NCBI GenBank assembly: GCA_029204225.1
Contig: CM055108.1
Span: 21,025,644 to 21,089,643 of the forward strand
Direction of reading: 5' to 3'
Source: Diphasiastrum complanatum
Taxonomy: Eukaryota > Streptophyta > Lycopodiopsida > Lycopodiales > Lycopodiaceae
DNA length: 64,000 nt
Both the position numbers and the translations under genes were made by a program. Below, piece by piece: positions 11,552 through 24,551 of the stretch. The notes below the pieces were generated by a model. That model made no database searches and was not told where the DNA came from. It saw nothing but the letters and a program-made list of their open reading frames with translations. Every line of letters begins with the position of its first letter. Within the stretch, counting starts at the first letter, position 1.

Positions 11552-11564
11552 AATTAAGAGGGAG
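11552..11564 (+). other. Polypurine tract of copia fragment
   Basis: AATTAAGAGGGAG lies directly before TGTTGGATTT, the normal PPT to 3' LTR junction of copia elements, ~60 bases after the RNase H stop. Confidence 0.8.
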
Positions 11565-12100
11565 TGTTGGATTTCTATCCTCTCCATCCCTTATCTATTT
11601 GCTAATCTAGATCCATACAGTCGCACACTCTGCAGAAATACACTTGACTTCTAATAGTCTGCAGAAATGCCAAGGAATCAATGACAGTGTTTTGTCCACT
11701 CAGTCAACATCGCCTATTCGGCCACCCTTTGACTATTCGGCCAACTTCAAGTATTCATTGGGGGACACATTGACTACACATCCAACATTGACAAATCGAC
11801 TTTACCAATTAGTTGTATATCACAATCAACTCTAATAGTCAATGCAAACATTCAACGGCTCAAGAATACCTTCATCACGACTAGACAAAATCTCCAACAT
11901 AATCAAATATTGTCCGAAGGCGACTGCCAACAACACGTAGTGCCTAATCCTATTTGTAAAGTACAAACTAAGCATTATTTTAATAAGTAGACATCTGTAT
12001 ATATACAAAAACTCATTAGTTTCTCGGTTAGAGCTTTAGCATATCAATCAAACATCCAGAGTGCAATTGTTTTGTTCTTCCTCTCTGTTATCACAGAACA
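11565..12100 (+). mobile_element. 3' LTR of copia fragment
   Basis: Starts TGTTGG after the PPT and probably ends at CAGAACA (12100), giving ~536 bases. A TATA-like TGTATATATAC lies at about 11996-12006. The right boundary is inferred from the CA ending only; there is no matching 5' LTR in the window. Confidence 0.6.
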
Positions 12101-13877
12101 TTGTTTCAGGAAGAACACGACTATGTCTGCATTCAAACTGTATTTCTTCATAACTAAATAATCAATGTTCCAATAATCTATGAAGGAATATGAATCACTA
12201 AGATGCAAATTCATCCTCTTGACCTTTGGTATGAAAGTCAACACAGTCTACACATTTGCATCATAGAAAAACCAGTATCCACTTAATGAAAGAGATACAA
12301 ACTCAATAAGAATTTGATCAAACATCAAACATAAGTTGAAATGAAGTTGTTGACAATAAGATATTGTATTTCACACATGTTGTAATACCCTATTACATGC
12401 ATATTTTCTTTGAATTACTATTTTGTGATGCAAAATCTCAATCAACCTACTCAGATCAAGATAATCACCGAATTTGAAGAAATATCTAATGGACCCGACA
12501 ATGACAAGTTATCTAAAGTTATGTTGAAGATAAAGAGGCCTCAATAAATGTTACTGAAGGAAGGTCTATATCCTGAAGGGCAGATATGAAATGTCATGAA
12601 CCTTAATATGAAGGCCAGCCCTAAGAGAAGAACTTTCCAAAAGACTCATCTATTGTGCCTCAATCAAACGTTGTAATCTTCCATGTGCTTGCTTCTCATT
12701 GGAGCAAAACCGCATGACAAGGATGTGAAAAATTGTCAACTAGTAGTATTTTCCTAACTTGAGATTTTGTAGGCCTATGGCCAAATAAAAGTTAGAGATA
12801 GGTTCATACATGTATGTAGAGGCCCAAAGTATGTGTACACTACTTTTGAGGTCACATTAATTAGAGGAGGTCGAGTGTGGAGCTCTTCTATTGGCTCATA
12901 ATTTGGTGCATTCCTATTTGACCAAATTTCTAGGTAGATGGGTGAATCCTATTGGACCCCAATTTTAGCCTATCATAAGACAAGTGGCCAAGAGGCACTA
13001 TGGCTGCTATAAATAGCCATCTCCACGAGTATGTACACATCTCATTTTCATTCTATTGAATGAATGTTATGCTCTTTGAAGATCCATCTTCTTCTCTCTC
13101 ACTTTTTTGTTCATATCTTGCATTCTAGCCACTAGAATTGTGATTTCTTTGTTGCTATGGCTTCACACGTGTGAAATGCAGGTTGTAGGCTCTGAAGTAC
13201 GGACAGGGACAGCAAGTTTCTGTTTGTGGAAGCTTATGATCAGATTTTGATGTTTAGTTGATGTTTAGTATGCTTAACATCACAATTTCTATCATTTTTT
13301 CAATCTAGATGTGCATAACTTCCATGGCCAAGATCTTTATGAAACTTTAGCATCTTTTGGATCTGAGTTTTTCACAAAGGATTCCACCTAGAAAATTGTA
13401 CACTTGTGATTTTCTTATTGGATGTAATTAGTTAATTAAACTAAATATGAAGCGACATATCGGTTACTAGAGAACTATGTAGTTTCGCACTCATTCCCTA
13501 TATGTACACCACTTACGCTTCGATACAACCACCAAGTTTTTCAGGAGATTATAGAGAGAGTTTGCGTCTTCAAGTTTTTCCTTCTCTCTACTTTCATAAG
13601 CCTTCTGTTTGTTGAGTACTTCTGTTTCTTGGTAAGCCTCACCTTGTCGGATGTGCTTATGACTATAAAGTAATTATAATATCATTTTCTAATTTCTTTA
13701 CGCATCTGCCCACACTACTTTCCATGTGAATGAATGCACCTTAGTTTAGTCACATCAAACTTCACTAGTGCTTAACCATAGATAAAATATAATTTTCAAA
13801 ATGCTAAAATATTCCCTCCCAATAGTTGGGAACAATCAAAAATTTGAATTAGGAGTGACATTTCTGAAACAAAGCCT
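12101..13877. other. No gene; one promoter-like segment
   Basis: No reading frame is convincing. From 12890 to 13180 the layout is that of an LTR U3/R: TATAAATAG at 13008-13016, then CT-rich sequence, then the perfect palindrome TTCACACGTGTGAA at 13162-13175, a motif shared with LTR-E and LTR-F. No PBS follows, so this may be an LTR remnant. Confidence 0.35.
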
Positions 13878-16740
13878 ATGTCATCTCTATCTCCAAGGTC
13901 AAAAAGAAGTGTTTTAGTGCCATGTCTATCTCCAGCAGAGTCGTTAGCACCATCTCCAGCTTTGTTATTGTCATTGTGTTGTTTGTTACTATACTACTGT
14001 ACTGATGACAAAGCTTTATCATTTTCATGTGGATCTATCACCAAAATATGCTCCGCTCAGGACAAGAAATTCAAAGCAACCCAAATTGTCAACTTCTAAT
14101 ATGGTCCGATACTGGGAGAAAAAGCTAAAGCATGTAGATTTATAGTCATCAAGAACGTTGTATCCTATTGATCCATGTTCCTTGCAACATCCAAATTTTT
14201 ATTCGGTGAGTCAGTTGATAATCTAGATGTGTCATGGTAGATATGGGCTTTTGGGTTACTGTGAGAATTTGATGCTCTATGGGAATGCACATTCAATGCA
14301 AAGAATACATTATTTGGAGGAGGAATCAAGAAAATATCAAAGGAGTGCGAAGAAAAATCTACAAAGATGAAAACTTGTTTGGATGAAAATGAGATGCTCA
14401 AGAAGGAGATCCAAAGGTTGAAATCTTCTTTGCATTATTATACAACTAGTAATGACGAGATAAAAATTGCATTTCAATCCATGCGTATCTCATAATTGTT
14501 TCTTGTTAAAGATATGGATGTGCTCAACAGAAAGGTCCGAAGCAACAAGAGAAAAAGACTGGTAAACAAGGATATATGTGATCTATCATCCAGAGGAGGT
14601 CCTAGAAAAAGACGAAGCCGTGCATTCAAGTAAGTTATAGCTTTTGCTTGAACTTTTTGATTCATTCTAGTTTTATTATTTATTCATTTCAGCATTCTAT
14701 TGATTTGCTTATTATGTTGTTGTAAATACTATGAGTGTCCTAATTTCTACTGACATTTTCATGAACATTATGTTTGCAATGCAGATTAGCATTGGTTGTT
14801 GAAGACCATTTGGCCGATGAGTTCGATTGGAAACTCACTATCTTGACTTCTAAATCTATGAAATCAATGTTAAACAATAAAAAAATGAAAAAGATTAAGG
14901 CTTCAGTTACTGATAGAATTATGAAGGAAGTTGGAAAAATATAAGACACTACATTGCTTCAGGGGGCATGTGACTTTTCTAGCATCAGTAGAGAAGCATA
15001 TGCAACAATGTTTAAGATGATAAAGGAGGCATTTGCATAGGTAAATATTAAAAAGTTTCCAATCTCACGACCATTTCATATTTCATAGAAAAGAGACATG
15101 TTAAACCAAGGTATGCAGACAATAGTTGGTAATCCATCTCATATCAATGAAGTGTATTGCTCGAAAGGAGAAAGTCTAGCATATAACAATTCCAACAATT
15201 CATTTATTGACATTAATCAGTTACTAACATTCATCATAAATTTTTATGGTATTACAAATGAGAATGTCAATAACAAGTTGATAGTTGTTCTCAAGTTAGA
15301 TGAGTCTGAAATTATAAAAGGACAAAAAATGGAGAGAGTCAGTCTCACGATCATGAATGGAGCACTTTCAAATTCAAAAGACTTAGAAAGTCTCAATTTC
15401 AGTGTTCAATCAGAAAATGATATTTGGTGGTTGGCAACATTTCAGGTATAGCAGTTCCTTCGCATAATCAATAGGGATAATCATTTTAATATGGATTTCA
15501 TTTGGAAAATCTTCTCTGTGTTAATATTATGAGACTAATCACGTTCATGTATTCTCTTATAGGTGATGAAAGAAGACCATGACATTCTCTCATGGATATT
15601 TAATAGAATGTCATATCCTGCCACCATAAAAAATCACATGGAGGGAGTTCCACTCAATATTCCTGGAATTGGTACTTTCAACATTGAATGAGATTTAGCA
15701 AGAGATCTGAGACATTAAAATGTATGTTCAATGTATCCCATGGCGCTAACTCTAAACACCCTTGTTTGTATTGCATGAAGACAACAAAAGACATGACAAG
15801 GAGTATAGGAATATCAAGAGATCGAGAAGATCTTAATTGGAAACCTGTACTACCAATTCCTCTTTAGAATGTTCATATTTGTACATTGCATGCGGAGGTG
15901 CATATTATAGAAAAAATAATATATTTTCACATCTTGTTTGCATGGAATGCCGAGCCAAAGGCAGATGCAAAGGAAGCTATTTCCAGATTAGAGGATGTGT
16001 TGTCTGAAGTAGGCTTACATAAAGCCCACGTTAAAATAAAAAAAAAATGACAAGCTATCAAGTAAAACAAGAAATATTCCATGCAAGCCGAGCATTGGAG
16101 GATCCAAAGCTCGAAGATTTTTATCAAATTATTCTGGCAAACAATCCAAGATTCAATACTTGGTTTGGAAAGAGATCATTGCAGCAACTCAAGATTTTAA
16201 AGAAGAAGGTTCTACTCGTATATACAAGGTAAAAGTTTGGAAAAAATTAGACAACATGGTGAAATGCTTGAGAAAAGATAAATTTTCAAATATTGATGTA
16301 CAAATGATATAGAAAACAACTAGTGGATTTGTGGATGCAGTTCGAAGTGCATGGGGTGTTGATCATATAACACATTATATGGTAAGATTTCGATGTTACA
16401 CTACTATAGACAAATATGTGCAATTAAATTAGATACTTTTGGTAATGATTTAGATTATGTTTTTATGACATGCAGCACATATTATGGCATCATTCGACAT
16501 TCTTTGCAAGAAATAGTGGAAGTCTTAGCATATGGTCATCGCAAGGAATGGAAAAATCTCATTGGCAAGCAAGAGCGGCATTTCATAAAAGTACACAACA
16601 TGGTGGGACTAGCACAAAGAACAGCTATACACTGCAACTTTTCCAATGGTTTTACAAAAGAATCCAAATTCATCATAATACAAAATCGACGGATTATAAA
16701 AATTTCAAAAAGCATGCAAATTTATAGAAGCCAATAGGCA
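13878..16740 (+). pseudogene. Decayed multi-exon gene or DNA-transposon-like coding region
   Basis: Not recognised with confidence. Exon-like blocks in order: 13878-14100; a basic, coiled-coil-like block (about 14290-14631, ending AAG|TAAGT-like with RKRRSRAFK); a block after the acceptor TTGCAATGCAG at 14784 (to about 15040); 15098-15445, ending TTTCAG|GTATAG; then, after a 117-base intron with phase-0 ends (15446-15562, TCTTATAG|GTG), 15563 onward. Near 15690-15870 another frame carries a CxxC motif (HPCLYCM); a late block near 16480-16720 carries SLSIWSSQGMEKSHW. Several stops and frameshifts show it is dead. It recalls large uncharacterised repeat-encoded proteins with a CxxC core in other eukaryotes. 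No RT, integrase or LTR is present. Confidence 0.4.
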
Positions 16741-16879
16741 ATAGACATACAATAAATTTTTATATATTAAATGAAAATTTTTACAAAGTACAATTCAGCA
16801 GTATCTACTCTGCTTCCGATACTTTCTCTAATGAAAGTTGCAACTTAGAATCATGTAGCAATTTTCTTCTTTCGTATGG

Positions 16880-18545
16880 GACCATAGAATTCCATGTCCA
16901 TACAAACGCTTCTAAGAGTGTTCTGACATAGCTCGGGGAGTACAAAAAGGATTACCCAATTTATTTCACCAATAGGCAATTGATTTTTGCGGAGATGAAC
17001 TATACGACCATCGAACAAGAAGCACTAGCCATGGTATATAGCGTGAAGAAATTCCGCCATTACTTGCTAGCCAATCCATACATCTTCGTCATAGATCATG
17101 AAGCCCTATTGTGTTTGGTAAATAGACCATGCACGACCGGATGGATCACCCGATGCTGCTTATCTAAGAGTTCGACTTTAAAATAGTTGTTCACAAAGGA
17201 AAACAACACTATCTGGTTGATCACCTCTCATGGATCCGCAACGTTCCTGAGAGTAGAGGAACTCCTTGATGCGATCCTATTTCACATTGATGCCATCCCT
17301 AAGTGGGCTTCTGACATCGTTGGATATCTTATGTTGGGACATCCTCCATCTGAGATGAACAAGATAGAATGACACAGGTTGATTACTAAATTTGTCCCTT
17401 TCACATTGATAGCAAGACAACTTTATTGCATATGTAACGATGGAATTATACATCGATGCATCTTACCTCATGAAGTGCACCCACGAAGGGATAGGAAGAG
17501 GGCATTTTGTTGCCAAAGCTACCAATAGGAAAGTATTACAACATGGCCTGTGGTGGCCCATGATGTTCAAATATATTCACTATTAGGTTAAAAGGTGTGA
17601 CATGTGCCAATTGTTCAATCGAACCCAAGAAAAGGATAGAATACTGTTACCAACTATTTTGGCTGAAATGTCATTTGAAAAATGAGGCATTGACTATGTC
17701 AGCCCTATTCATCTAGTTGCGCATGGCTCCCGAGCTCGCTATATCATCATAGCCACCGACTACTTGATCAAATGGATAGAAAGGCCGATGCCAACTTTAT
17801 TGCTAAATTCCTATATGTCTTAGTACGTTTTGGGTGCCCACTAGAACTCGTGAGTGATCGGAAAGGCATTTTCTAAATGAAACCATCACTCACCTGTTGT
17901 CCTCTTATCTGGTTGTCCATAGGAAGAGCACACCCTATTGCCCACATTGCAACAGACAAGCAAAATCATCAAATAAGATCCTCTATGAAATTATCACAAA
18001 GATGGTTAAAGCTTCATGCTCAGATTGGGAACACAAACTCCACGCAACTTTATAGGCATTCAAACCACCTTTAAGATGAGCATTGGACAACAGAATCCAA
18101 CTTTAAATGGTGTATGGACAGGAAGCCATAATGCTTGCTGAATTTGTCGTTCCGAGTTTGAGAGTTGCCATCGTCGAACGACTTAGTAATGAGGAGTCTA
18201 CCAAGAGGAGACTTCAAAATCTTCTCCAGCTTCACGAAATCCACGTCCTGGGGTGTCATGCCCTAGATGTAGAGAAACAAGGTAGGAAAGCTTGGCATGA
18301 TCGGAATGTCAAGACCAAGGACCTCATCAAGGGAGAATTGGCCCTTTATACAACGCCAACTCACATAAAGACAAGCTAAAGTTTCAAGGAGAAGGACCGT
18401 ACAAGGTAGTAGAGATCCGACCTAATGGTGCAATCATTCTCGCCTACTTGCAAGGAAAATTGTTTGACACGGCCGTTAATGGCAAAAGGCGTCGCTACTA
18501 CCATCGATGTTCAGCTCATGAATGTGCCTGAAGCTCCATCCTCAT
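16880..18545 (+). pseudogene. Ty3-gypsy RNase H-integrase fragment, broken
   Basis: In order: RNase H (FHVHTNASK near 16890, NYTTIEQEALAMVYSVKKFRHYL at 17000-17070, DHEALLCLVNRP near 17095), the integrase zinc region (H..GHFVAKAT..LQHGLWWP, then RCDMCQ near 17600), the integrase core (GIDYVSPIH near 17690, TDYLIKWIE near 17758) and the C-terminal region (MVYGQEAIM near 18108, then GPYKVVEIRPNGA near 18390). The order RNase H then integrase and the wording of the C-terminal part fit Tat-like gypsy elements. About ten stops and several frame changes make it non-functional. Gag, protease and RT are missing upstream; no LTR was recognised on either side. Confidence 0.8.
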
Positions 18546-18589
18546 CATCCTCATCTCCTCATGATGAGCCATCCACACCCTGTTAGATA

Positions 18590-19050
18590 GCCTAGGTATG
18601 TGTAGTTAATTAATTCTAGTCCAGTTTATCTAGGTAGGTAAGTTAGAAGGTTGTCGATTACAATAGATGGTAGCATAGGTCAGTCAGTCAGTCGTTACTG
18701 GTAGTTTAGATCTAGGAATTAGGAGTTAGATCCTAGGCAACCCAATTAGATGTAGAATAGTCAACCCTTAAAGCAGGACAACTAGGTTAGATCAAATTTA
18801 CTTAGCTACGTAGATTAGTGATAAGTCAAATAGCTTTAGTTTTGGATAGAATAGTTAGGAATAAACTAGGCCTAGTTAGCTAGATTATGCCTAGGTAGAT
18901 AGCATTCAAATTAAACAACCCAGACCCAGTAGCTAGGATTAATCTAAGTTAGGCCAATTAGATCTAGATACTTAGTCAGATAAATATTAGGCTAGTTAGA
19001 CCATTTAGATTAGTTAAGATAGACATAGGATTAGTTAGTCAAGCATCGCT
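18590..19050 (+). other. TAG-rich non-coding segment
   Basis: About 460 bases crowded with TTAG, CTAG and TAGG words, no reading frame, directly after the gypsy integrase. In the element it would be the untranslated region before the 3' LTR, but no PPT or LTR follows recognisably. Confidence 0.5.
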
Positions 19051-19708
19051 TTCCGAAATGCTTCTTGTCACCAACTCCCGACTACCTGCCCAGTGGAATG
19101 GTGAAATCACTCCTTACATGCTCCGAACACTTTCTTCGCAACAATCACTCTATTTTGGCATACCGTACTTGTAGGTATAGTCAGGGTGCCCTTCGTTTGG
19201 AGGCTATCGTCTTTCGTTTGGCCAAAATAGGCTAAAGGAGGTGAAAATAAGGGCAATTTGGGTTTTTGAGCTTTTTCTTCAGTTTGAAGAAGCTTCACCT
19301 TTTACAAAACTTGGGGCCCAACAATTTTTTCAGTTTGAAAATATTTAATGAAAAGAAGGCCTATTTTGGCTTTCACTTCTTCAGGACCCTTTCTGGCTTT
19401 GGTGAGTTCTACTTCAACTAGAATAAAGCCTTCAAGATGGCCATCAAGGATCAAATCCCTCTATATTGGACCTACCATCGCCTCTTTACAATGTCTTTTG
19501 TTAATATAGTGAGGTTGGAAAGATGGTATATGACATGATTCATGTGAAATATGCATCAGTCTTTGGCCCAATCTGCTCGCAATCCACAATGTGCAGCTCA
19601 TGGAGGTAGCATTTCATCCATGTGGTCTCTCAAACCACCATTAGATCCAAGATGTCAGAGATACAAAGGGCAAGCAACTTGAGCAGGCTCCATAAAACAT
19701 TTATTTAT
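19051..19708. other. Nothing recognised
   Basis: Several short frames exist on both strands but none shows a family motif or repeats elsewhere in the window. Confidence 0.4.
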
Positions 19709-20447
<739 letters not shown>

Positions 20448-20459
20448 TTGTATTAGAGC
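20448..20459 (+). other. Degenerate Met-tRNA primer binding site
   Basis: TTGTATTAGAGC differs from TGGTATCAGAGC at two positions and lies directly after LTR-E, at the same place as the PBS of the intact copy at 28639. A non-coding leader follows to 21040. Confidence 0.75.
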
Positions 20460-21040
20460 TTGTGTTTCAGGTTATAAAGAAAGCAATCACATCTATTAAT
20501 GATTTGGAGAGGATAAATGCTAGAGCATGCTAGATTGGATTCTACACCCAAATCGAGTTTCTTGCATATGTAGATTGGATCTTTTGTAGATCAAAACTCT
20601 ATTTAGGGTTATATTCTTGTTCAATTCTGATCTCACACATTACATACTAAAAATGGCCAATTTTTAGAGCATTGGAAAAGCCAAAGTGGTGGCTACAAGA
20701 TTGTATATCAAGTTATTGGCAATTGCATGTAGATTTTGAAATAATCAATTTTTTGTGATTTTGTAAAAATCCTATTTTTGATTGGATCTCTAGATTGTGA
20801 GGTTACTGAACTTCATTTGAGTGTGTTTCAATCTTAGGAAGTGGCAAGAGTCATTAGATTGAGGATAGATCACAGGTTGACCAGGATTTCACTATTCTAT
20901 GTGTTGATTTGCTTGTAAGTGCTAGAAGAGAATTGAGAAGTTTCATATCTTTGTGATTCCTTTTGAAAATATTTTTTCTTGTCCAAAGGAGTGCTTCATG
21001 CATTGAAACAAGTTGAAAGAGAGGACCAGGCCATTGCTAC

Positions 21041-21713
21041 ATGGCTACATCAATGGAGTCATGTTGGAAGCCAATGATAGGCTTACCTCAAGTAACTATT
21101 CATTGTGAAAAGTGAGGATGGAATCACTTCTAGAGATGAATGATGTTTTGGATATTGTTGTAGGTTTGGAGGAGAGGCCAACAACACAACAAGATCAAAT
21201 GAGGTATGACAAGAGAGCCAAGAAGGCTCTACACATGATAAAGATGAATGTTACCAATGAGCTTCTCAAAGAAGTTGGTAAGAGTACTTCATCATAGGAT
21301 GCTTGGGATTCATTGAAAAAGCTTTATGAATCCAAATCTACTTTTAGAATGTTGACTCTAATAAGAAAAATCTTTTCTTGTTTGCAAAAGAATGAAGAAA
21401 GTCCAATGTTTAAGTTATTCTTAATGGATTGTTGGATGCTCATGCTAACATTGTTCAAAGTTTTGCTATTCAAAAAACTTTGCCAAGTCTAATTGATCTT
21501 CAAGAGATCTTGATCAATGAATAATATAGGCTTCAAGCAAGAGTTGTATCTTCATCAACATCTCAAGTTGGAGAAGAGGCTATGTTCATCAAGGGCAAAT
21601 TCAAGGGCAAAAGTAAAAGTAAGTGGTCTAACGAAAAAGATCAAGGGAGGCTTCTTCAAATGGCAAAAGGAAAGATAGATCAAAGCCCAAGTGCTTCTAT
21701 TGTGGCATCAAAG
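21041..21713 (+). pseudogene. Copia gag (family E), first part, broken
   Basis: Starts ATGGCTACATC like the intact gag at 29240 and follows it through the MESLLEMN, RAKKALHMIKMNVTNELLKEVG and FAIQKTLPS regions. Differences include a stop in the first 30 codons, a TAG near 21295, and a deletion of roughly 100 bases near 21400. It ends within the zinc knuckle (CFYCGIK), where a solo LTR has inserted. Confidence 0.85.
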
Positions 21714-22608
21714 TGTTGGAAAGAGGTGTGTAAAAGATAGGTCTAAAAGAATCAAATTTGAACGACAAGAAAGAAAACTTATTGTGCACAGCGGAAAAAC
21801 TATCTTCCTATTTCTTCATGCATGATTGCGCTTATCAATTTCAATAGTGATATAAGTCTGAATTAAGTGCAACTATTGATAAGCAATAAGCACAATAGCA
21901 ATCTCTAATCAACTTTTAAAGAAATGAGCTAGAATGCTGAAGAGTGTTCAAGCTTGCAGGCTTGAGAGAGAGCCAACTATTCAATACTTGATTTTAGAAT
22001 CAAGATGTTGAAATATGAACAACTATTTATACTAAGCAATTAGGTCATCAAATGCGGCTGCTAGTTGGCTGGAGTCTGTTGGCATTCATTCAGTTCTTCT
22101 CAGAAGTTGCTTGTTGATAAGTGGTGACTTTTGGCCGTAAACAATCTGTCTGCATAAATGAACGTGACTGTCACTCTACAGAAATAAACGTAATGTTATC
22201 AGAGAGAAAGCAAAAAATGCGACTTTTCTGAGAAACACGATAGTGTTGCAAAATCTCATTTCCTAAATATTGGAGTAACTCCACACTTTGCCAAAGTCAT
22301 TTCCTTAACATTTGAGGCACTTTGAAAAATGTGAAGAATGCGACACTGCATTTTTACTCGCAATTTCTGACAGACAAAAAATGCTAAAAATGCGACATTG
22401 TATTTTTACTTGCAATTTTTGACAGTGTCGCTTTAAGAGAAAATTGACTATAGTAAAAAGATGATAGTGTCAATTTTGTAGTGAGAGAAAATTTTTGACA
22501 CTGTTGTCAAATTCTGTGTATTTCTGTAGAATTCGCAAAACTGGATAAACAATTCGATGAAGATTAAAAACCGATTAGTCGATTGGTAGGAAGGAGAATA
22601 ATCCAACA
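21714..22608 (+). mobile_element. Solo LTR, 895 bp, with 5-bp target duplication
   Basis: Begins TGTTGG and ends CCAACA, flanked on both sides by CAAAG (21709-21713 and 22609-22613). Removing it rejoins the zinc knuckle of the family-E gag. TATTTATACTAAG near 22023 may be its TATA region. There are no internal sequences, so the element was lost by LTR-LTR recombination. Strand is arbitrary. It is not similar to LTR-A, B, D or E. Confidence 0.9.
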
Positions 22609-23196
22609 CAAAGGACACTTTGCAAGTGAGTGTTACAAAAAGAAGAGAGATCAAGAAGACAAGCAAGGTAATCTTACTCTTGATGAGGATGGTTTGAATG
22701 TTCGAGATGCAAATGATGATGCTTTTGTGATGTCTTCATGTATACTTGCTAATGATGGAGATCTAGATCCATGGTGGATTGATAGTGGGCAAGTTCACAT
22801 GATCTTTCACAAAGAGTATTTTACTTCTTTGTTGGCATATGGAGATGACAAGAGGGTGATCTATAGGGCCAATGATGGTGAGTGTGCAATCAAAGGGATT
22901 GGCACAATTCCTATCTCTCTCTACAAAAAGGAATGTTCATTTGGAGGATGTTTTGTTCATTCCATCTATTACCAAGAATTTGCTTACTGTGAGTCAATTC
23001 CTAGTAAAGGCCTCAAAGTTGAGTTTGATGGAGATGCTTGTATGATCAAAAGGAAGGATACCTTGATTGCAAAAGGTAAAAGGAAAGGGAAGTTGTTCAA
23101 ACTAGATGCTTGTGCTATTGCTAACCAAATTGGATGTGTTGCCAAGAGACTGTCACCAAATTCACAGTGGAGACATGTTAGAAGATTCTTTTAACA
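22609..23196 (+). pseudogene. Copia gag-protease (family E), second part, broken
   Basis: Continues the gag after the solo LTR: second half of the zinc knuckle (GHFASEC), an acidic stretch, then the protease with WWIDSG (near 22785) but with the following Ala-Ser lost (DSGQVHM where the intact copy has DSGASSHM). It ends with GKLFKLDA and a TAA at 23192. The unknown module of the intact element E is not present, nor is any 3' LTR, so this copy was truncated on the right. Confidence 0.85.
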
Positions 23197-23614
23197 GATT
23201 CCAGCTATTAAAAGAGCACAAAGAATGTCAAGCAACGGAGTTGAGCCACCAAACTACGTTGAGACAAATCATCGATAAGGAGTTCCAAAATCCATATGTA
23301 CCAAGAATGCCAATGCTAGAGAAGTCAACGACCAATGAGCATAAACAAGTTCCAGCACCTCATTAACATATTTTACGGTGATGGGAATGAAAGCATGGCC
23401 GAGTCGGCAAAAAGACTTAGATTTACCTGTAATGTAATGTCAGACTACGCACTGTACTCGTAAGCCTATGGCGTGAGAAGTAGAAGTAGATCAGTGCTCT
23501 AATGGGCCTAAAATGAGAAAGTTAAAATGCAATTTGGTTTAAAACTTTTTATAAAGTCAAGTTCTTATGGCACATGATTTTTGGGTGAACCAAAAATCCT
23601 AACCCTAGGTTTGT

Positions 23615-23618
<4 letters not shown>
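23197..23618. other. Nothing recognised
   Basis: A short open frame to 23366 continues past the gag-protease region but resembles neither the intact element E nor any family I know. Confidence 0.35.

Positions 23619-23706
<88 letters not shown>
23619..23706 (+). repeat. (GA)44 microsatellite
   Basis: Pure GA tract that sits exactly at the outer end of LTR-D copy 2. Confidence 0.95.
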
Positions 23707-23708
<2 letters not shown>

Positions 23709-24282
23709 CCTCCTTCCATTTTTGCTTTGTGTGAAGCCCTCCTATTTTACTTGTGTATGATTGATTGTGGATGATGAATGCTTGTTTTGTTGTTGTTAAT
23801 AATGCTATCACATTCTTGACTAATCATTAGCACTTGCTTTCATCCAACTAATCCACAAAATCACACTCAAGCAAAATGGGTGTTAGAAAATCCCCTTTGG
23901 AAGAGATCATCCATTAGGTAGATTTCCCTTTCATTGTTCACCTCCCTTGAGAATATCAACCTGAAGAGGAGAAGATCTAGAGGCAAAGATACCTAGATAA
24001 GCCAAGACACCAAGATCCAAAAAGAGGTCCAAAACAACCTAAAAATCCCAAAAAGGGAAAGAATGAAGAAAGAATAGCAACATCTAAACCATTCCACCTT
24101 TAGATCCAACACCAAGATTGACACTCCTAGTAGGCATAGATTCCATCTTTATCTTGTAGTTTATCCCTCTCCCCTTTGGACCGAAACTTGATACTACATC
24201 GATACTCACCCGATTGGAGATCCAAGCCCCTTCTTTGCCCTCTCAATCACGCCAATTAGAGAGGCACGGAAAGGGTCCAACA
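23707..24282 (+). mobile_element. LTR-D copy 2
   Basis: Reverse complement of 10768-11350 at high identity. It ends GGGTCCAACA at 24282, the end which in copy 1 adjoins the Asp-type PBS; here no PBS follows, so it is a truncated or solo LTR. The start is masked by the GA tract. Confidence 0.7.
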
Positions 24283-24385
24283 AATTTTACTTTAACTATA
24301 TAGTACTACATTTTGAGCTTACATAAAACTATCAAATTGAATTTTATTCTTAACATTCAAATCATAATATAGTACATAATAGACA

Positions 24386-24390
<5 letters not shown>

Positions 24391-24456
<66 letters not shown>
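24391..24456 (+). repeat. (CT)33 microsatellite
   Basis: Pure CT tract directly left of the 3' internal end of a family-B element. The interval 24283-24390 holds nothing recognisable. Confidence 0.95.
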
Positions 24457-24459
<3 letters not shown>

Positions 24460-24551
24460 GGTTTAAATGTACGGTTAATTTTATTTGGGAGACACCTTTA
24501 CTTTAATTTGACATCTGATGAGGACATCAAATTTTATAAAGGTAGGGTGGA
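24457..24551 (+). mobile_element. 3' internal end and PPT of a family-B element
   Basis: Matches 48826-48913 (both contain 'gaggacatca' and a purine tract AAAGGTAGGGTGGA or AAAGGTGGGGTGGA) and leads straight into LTR-B. The phrase 'ctgatgaggacatca' is shared with the same position of family A (about 35500), so A and B are related. Confidence 0.75.
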
